DNA of 8,853 nucleotides, from positions 1 through 8,853 of the forward strand of contig JABEVH010000250.1 in the NCBI GenBank assembly GCA_013043915.1, given 5' to 3'. Below the pieces are notes generated by a model that saw nothing but the letters and a program-made list of their open reading frames with translations, did no database searches and was not told the origin of the DNA. Of the stretch, positions 6,875-8,853 are shown piece after piece (the stretch's first letter is position 1; the number at the start of each line of letters is the position of its first letter). Source of the DNA: Pseudomonadales bacterium (lineage in GTDB: Bacteria; Pseudomonadota; Gammaproteobacteria; Pseudomonadales; Moraxellaceae). The position numbers and the translations under genes are program-made.

Positions 6875-6887
6875 GGTAAAAATAACC
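6875..6887. promoter_or_regulatory. NorR box 3 (GGT-N7-ACC), abutting the norR start
   Basis: GGTAAAAATAACC is the third GGT-N7-ACC match, centred about 118 bp upstream of the predicted sigma-54 start and 20 bp from box 2. It ends at the base before the norR ATG, so NorR bound here should block norR transcription or initiation. Three sites match the three-site enhancer described for E. coli norVW. Confidence 0.8.
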
Positions 6888-8420
6888 ATGATGGAAGAAG
6901 TTTTGTTGGCAGATTTGGTGACGGCCTTGCCGCCAGCTGTTCGTATGCAACGCATCGTGCATGTAGTCCGTAAACATTTTGGTTGCGATGCTGTGGCTGT
7001 TTTGCACCTTCAGGAAGATTGCTTGATTCCTGTAGCTACTGAGGGTTTGGTGCATGAGGCGTTGGGGCGCCGTTTTCGCGTTGCCTTGCATCCACGTTTT
7101 GCGGCTATTCTGGGTCAACGAGAACCTGTACGCTTCATGCCAGGTAGTGAACTCGCTGATCCCTATGATGGTCTACTTGAAACGCAAGCGGGGGTACCTC
7201 TGCCCGTACACGATTGCATGGGGGTCAGCTTGCATATTGAGGGAGTGCCTTGGGGGGTACTTACCTTGGATGCGCTGGCTACCAACACTTTCAATGAAGG
7301 TATGCGTGGAGATTTAGGGCGTCACATTATTTTGGTCGAAGCCGCCATCCGCATGACCCGCCTAGAGGAGGAGGTCAGAAGTCTGAGGATAAACCCAGGT
7401 TCCCTGGATGTGATCTCCTCGCAGGGGCAAGGTGGTGATGAATCTATTTTGGGAAGAAGTTCCGAACTTCAGTCTTTGTTGCATGAATTAAAAGTAGTAG
7501 CGGGATCAGATTTGCCCGTATTGTTGTTGGGAGAGACAGGCGTGGGCAAGGAGCTATTTGCACGCTATCTGCATCGTCATTCCGAACGAGACAAGCCCCT
7601 AGTGCAAGTAAATTGCGCTGCTTTGCCGGAATCACTGGCTGAAAGTGAGTTATTTGGACATGTCAAAGGTGCTTTCTCTGGAGCGACTACAGATAGGCCT
7701 GGGCGTTTTGAGGCTGCCGATGGGGGCACGCTGTTTCTCGATGAAGTGGGCGAGTTGCCCCTCTCCGTGCAAGCCAAATTACTACGAGCATTACAAAATG
7801 GTGAGATCCAACGTTTAGGGGAAGATCATCCCCGGCATGTCAATGTGCGCATTATTGCTGCGACCAATCGTAACTTGCTACAAAGTGTACGTGAGGGAGC
7901 ATTTCGTGCGGATCTTTACCATCGGTTATCAGTATACCCCGTTCCAATCCCTCCATTACGTGAGCGAGGTCAGGATATTCTACTGCTAGCAGGTCATTTT
8001 CTGGAATTAAACCGGGCCCGGCTGGGATTACGTAGTTTGCGTTTATCTATGGCAGCAGAGACTTTGTTATTACGTTATTCCTGGCCTGGAAACATCCGCG
8101 AATTGGAACACGTTATAAGTCGTGCAGCGATCAAGGCAGTGAGTCGAGGGGCATCACGAAAAGATATTGTTACCCTTGAGCCGTCATTGCTTGATTTGGA
8201 AACTCAGGTGAACATGCCCAGTTTACATGTTGCAGTTCCTGTCACTACAACTGCAGATACTGCACTGCCATTTCAGACAATCGTGGCTCTTTATGAGCGT
8301 CAGGTTATTAGTGCAGCTCTGGCGGCTGAAGGGGGCAGCTGGGCAGCTGCAGCTCGCAGATTGTCACTTGATTCAAGTAACTTGCACAAGTTGGCAAAGC
8401 GCCTAGGTATTAAAGAGTAA
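6888..8420 (+). CDS. norR: NorR, NO-responsive sigma-54-dependent activator
   Basis: The 510-residue protein has the NorR three-domain plan. The N-terminal GAF domain (about 1-165) senses NO through a mononuclear iron; by alignment with E. coli NorR, residues Arg70, Asp91, Asp94, Cys110 and Asp128 match Arg75, Asp96, Asp99, Cys113 and Asp131, while the position of Arg81 is Gly76. The AAA+ domain (about 185-425) has Walker A GETGVGKE (215-222), the sigma-54 contact loop as GAFSGA rather than GAFTGA (261-266), Walker B LFLDE (282-286) and the RYSWPGNIREL segment (396-406). The Fis-type helix-turn-helix is at about 470-508 (ending NLHKLAKRLG). The start is ATG 6888 or the next codon, 6891; neither has a clear ribosome binding site. 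The gene is divergent from the operon it should activate, and NorR box 3 touches its start codon. Confidence 0.95.
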   Translation: MMEEVLLADLVTALPPAVRMQRIVHVVRKHFGCDAVAVLHLQEDCLIPVATEGLVHEALGRRFRVALHPRFAAILGQREPVRFMPGSELADPYDGLLETQAGVPLPVHDCMGVSLHIEGVPWGVLTLDALATNTFNEGMRGDLGRHIILVEAAIRMTRLEEEVRSLRINPGSLDVISSQGQGGDESILGRSSELQSLLHELKVVAGSDLPVLLLGETGVGKELFARYLHRHSERDKPLVQVNCAALPESLAESELFGHVKGAFSGATTDRPGRFEAADGGTLFLDEVGELPLSVQAKLLRALQNGEIQRLGEDHPRHVNVRIIAATNRNLLQSVREGAFRADLYHRLSVYPVPIPPLRERGQDILLLAGHFLELNRARLGLRSLRLSMAAETLLLRYSWPGNIRELEHVISRAAIKAVSRGASRKDIVTLEPSLLDLETQVNMPSLHVAVPVTTTADTALPFQTIVALYERQVISAALAAEGGSWAAAARRLSLDSSNLHKLAKRLGIKE

Positions 8421-8541
8421 TCAGGTATCCCGGATACAAGCCCCTGTCGTTATAGGGCATCAGACTTACGAGCTATCTCCAAGGAGGGATGGTTGCTAGG
8501 TCATGCTCGTCCTTTTGGGCATTATACTGGGGTAACTTAAG
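8421..8541 (+). other. norR-moaB intergenic region with short inverted repeats
   Basis: Just after the norR stop is the 13-bp palindrome GTATCC-C-GGATAC (8425-8437). Its one-base loop is too small for a good hairpin, and no T tract follows, so it is not a clear terminator. Further on, ccaagga and tccttttgg (about 8479-8519) could form a bulged stem in the leader of moaB. No strong promoter or ribosome binding site for moaB is evident. TATACT at 8523-8528 resembles a -10 but lacks a matching -35. Confidence 0.35.
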
Positions 8542-8769
8542 ATGCATTCATCGCCGCAGGAAACAATCTCTCTCAACATTTGTGTACTCACTATCAGCGA
8601 TACAAGAACGCTAGCAACCGACACGTCAGGTCAGACATTGATAGATTTATTGGAGTTAGGAGGCCATCGATTGATCCATCGAAGTCTGGTGAGCGACTGT
8701 GTGTATCGAATCCGGTCTGAAGTCTCGCAATGGATCGCGGATGCTACCGTTCAAGTTCAGACAACCTGA
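8542..8769 (+). pseudogene. moaB: MoaB-family molybdenum cofactor protein, 3'-truncated
   Basis: The first ~72 of 75 residues resemble the N-terminal half of MoaB/MogA-type proteins, which adenylate molybdopterin: NICVLTISDTRTLATDTSG, then GGHRLIHRSLVSD, IRSEVSQWIAD and TVQV. A normal MoaB has about 170-180 residues and continues after this strand into the molybdopterin-binding GGTG loop. Here, after VQV (about 8757), the reading frame goes to Gln-Thr-Thr and a TGA, and no frame downstream resumes MoaB sequence. A fusion or insertion break is more likely than a simple frameshift, so the product should be inactive. Start ATG 8542 fits the family N-terminus. The loss may be harmless if moaA, mog or another moaB copy exists elsewhere. 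Confidence 0.75.
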
Positions 8770-8853
8770 TGTCTGTTCCCTTTACGGATTTTGCAAAGAT
8801 ACCACTTCCGGTTGGGTCAATTCCTGAGTCGGCATTTTTGTACAGCCCGCTTC
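8758..8853. other. Non-MoaB sequence at right edge, possible insertion-element end
   Basis: From about 8758 the sequence no longer encodes MoaB in any frame. It starts with the inverted repeat CAGACA-acctga-TGTCTG (8758-8775) and then contains no recognisable gene up to the window end. An abrupt loss of homology next to an inverted repeat suggests an insertion-sequence terminus or recombination junction, but too little is visible to name a family. Confidence 0.4.

Noticed and set aside
6735..7118. Long in-frame upstream extension of the ytfE reading frame on the minus strand
   Set aside because: It runs antisense through the start of norR and across the sigma-54 promoter, and shows no family similarity; the ATG at 6734 has a ribosome binding site and fits the family N-terminus.
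8438..8541. Possible molybdenum cofactor riboswitch before moaB
   Set aside because: I could find only one bulged stem and no arrangement of helices or conserved sequence that I recognise from that class; the leader is also short.

Overview
The window carries a complete respiratory nitric oxide reductase (cNOR) module of a denitrifying or NO-detoxifying proteobacterium. The base composition is roughly balanced GC/AT by eye. The cytochrome c-dependent NorCB enzyme, the NorR/sigma-54 control and the RIC-type repair protein suggest a beta/gammaproteobacterium or a related sulfur- or methane-oxidising lineage. The sequence does not let me name a genus.

Layout. Positions 1-144 are non-coding and hold two head-to-tail copies of a 44-bp unit with an internal inverted repeat, probably insertion-sequence debris. 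Directly after it, on +, is the C-terminal part of a SCO1/SenC copper chaperone whose 5' part is missing (about 142-558). Its stop overlaps the stop of norD, which converges from the other strand. From 6734 down to 555, all on -, lies one apparent operon: a RIC/YtfE/DnrN di-iron repair protein, norC, norB, norE (cytochrome oxidase subunit III-like), norF (subunit IV-like), norQ (MoxR AAA+) and norD (VWA). Junctions are tight: a GTGA overlap at norF/norQ, 4 nt at norQ/norD and 10 nt at norE/norF. A perfect 14-bp stem-loop sits between norB and norE. norR (6888-8420, +) is transcribed divergently. After a 121-bp gap come the first ~72 codons of moaB, which then break off into unrelated sequence running to the window end.

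How it works together. The 153-bp divergent region contains a textbook sigma-54 promoter (TGGCAC-N5-TTGC, 6774-6789, -) reading into the RIC gene and the nor genes. Upstream of it are three GGT-N7-ACC sequences at 6830-6842, 6855-6867 and 6875-6887, the expected NorR enhancer pattern. The inferred circuit is: NO binds the NorR GAF domain, NorR on the three sites activates sigma-54 RNA polymerase, and the cell makes an Fe-centre repair protein together with NorCB (2 NO to N2O), its AAA+/VWA activation pair NorQD and the accessory membrane proteins NorEF. The third box abuts the norR start codon, which fits autorepression.

Both edges of the module are broken genes (SCO at the left, moaB at the right), each next to sequence that is not part of the gene. 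The cluster looks like an intact functional island between rearrangement scars. I saw no tRNA, rRNA, CRISPR array or complete transposase gene. The module itself is a known system. The less ordinary points are the norCB-EF-QD gene order, the RIC gene leading the operon, the norB/norE hairpin, the GAFSGA variant in NorR, and the two damaged borders.
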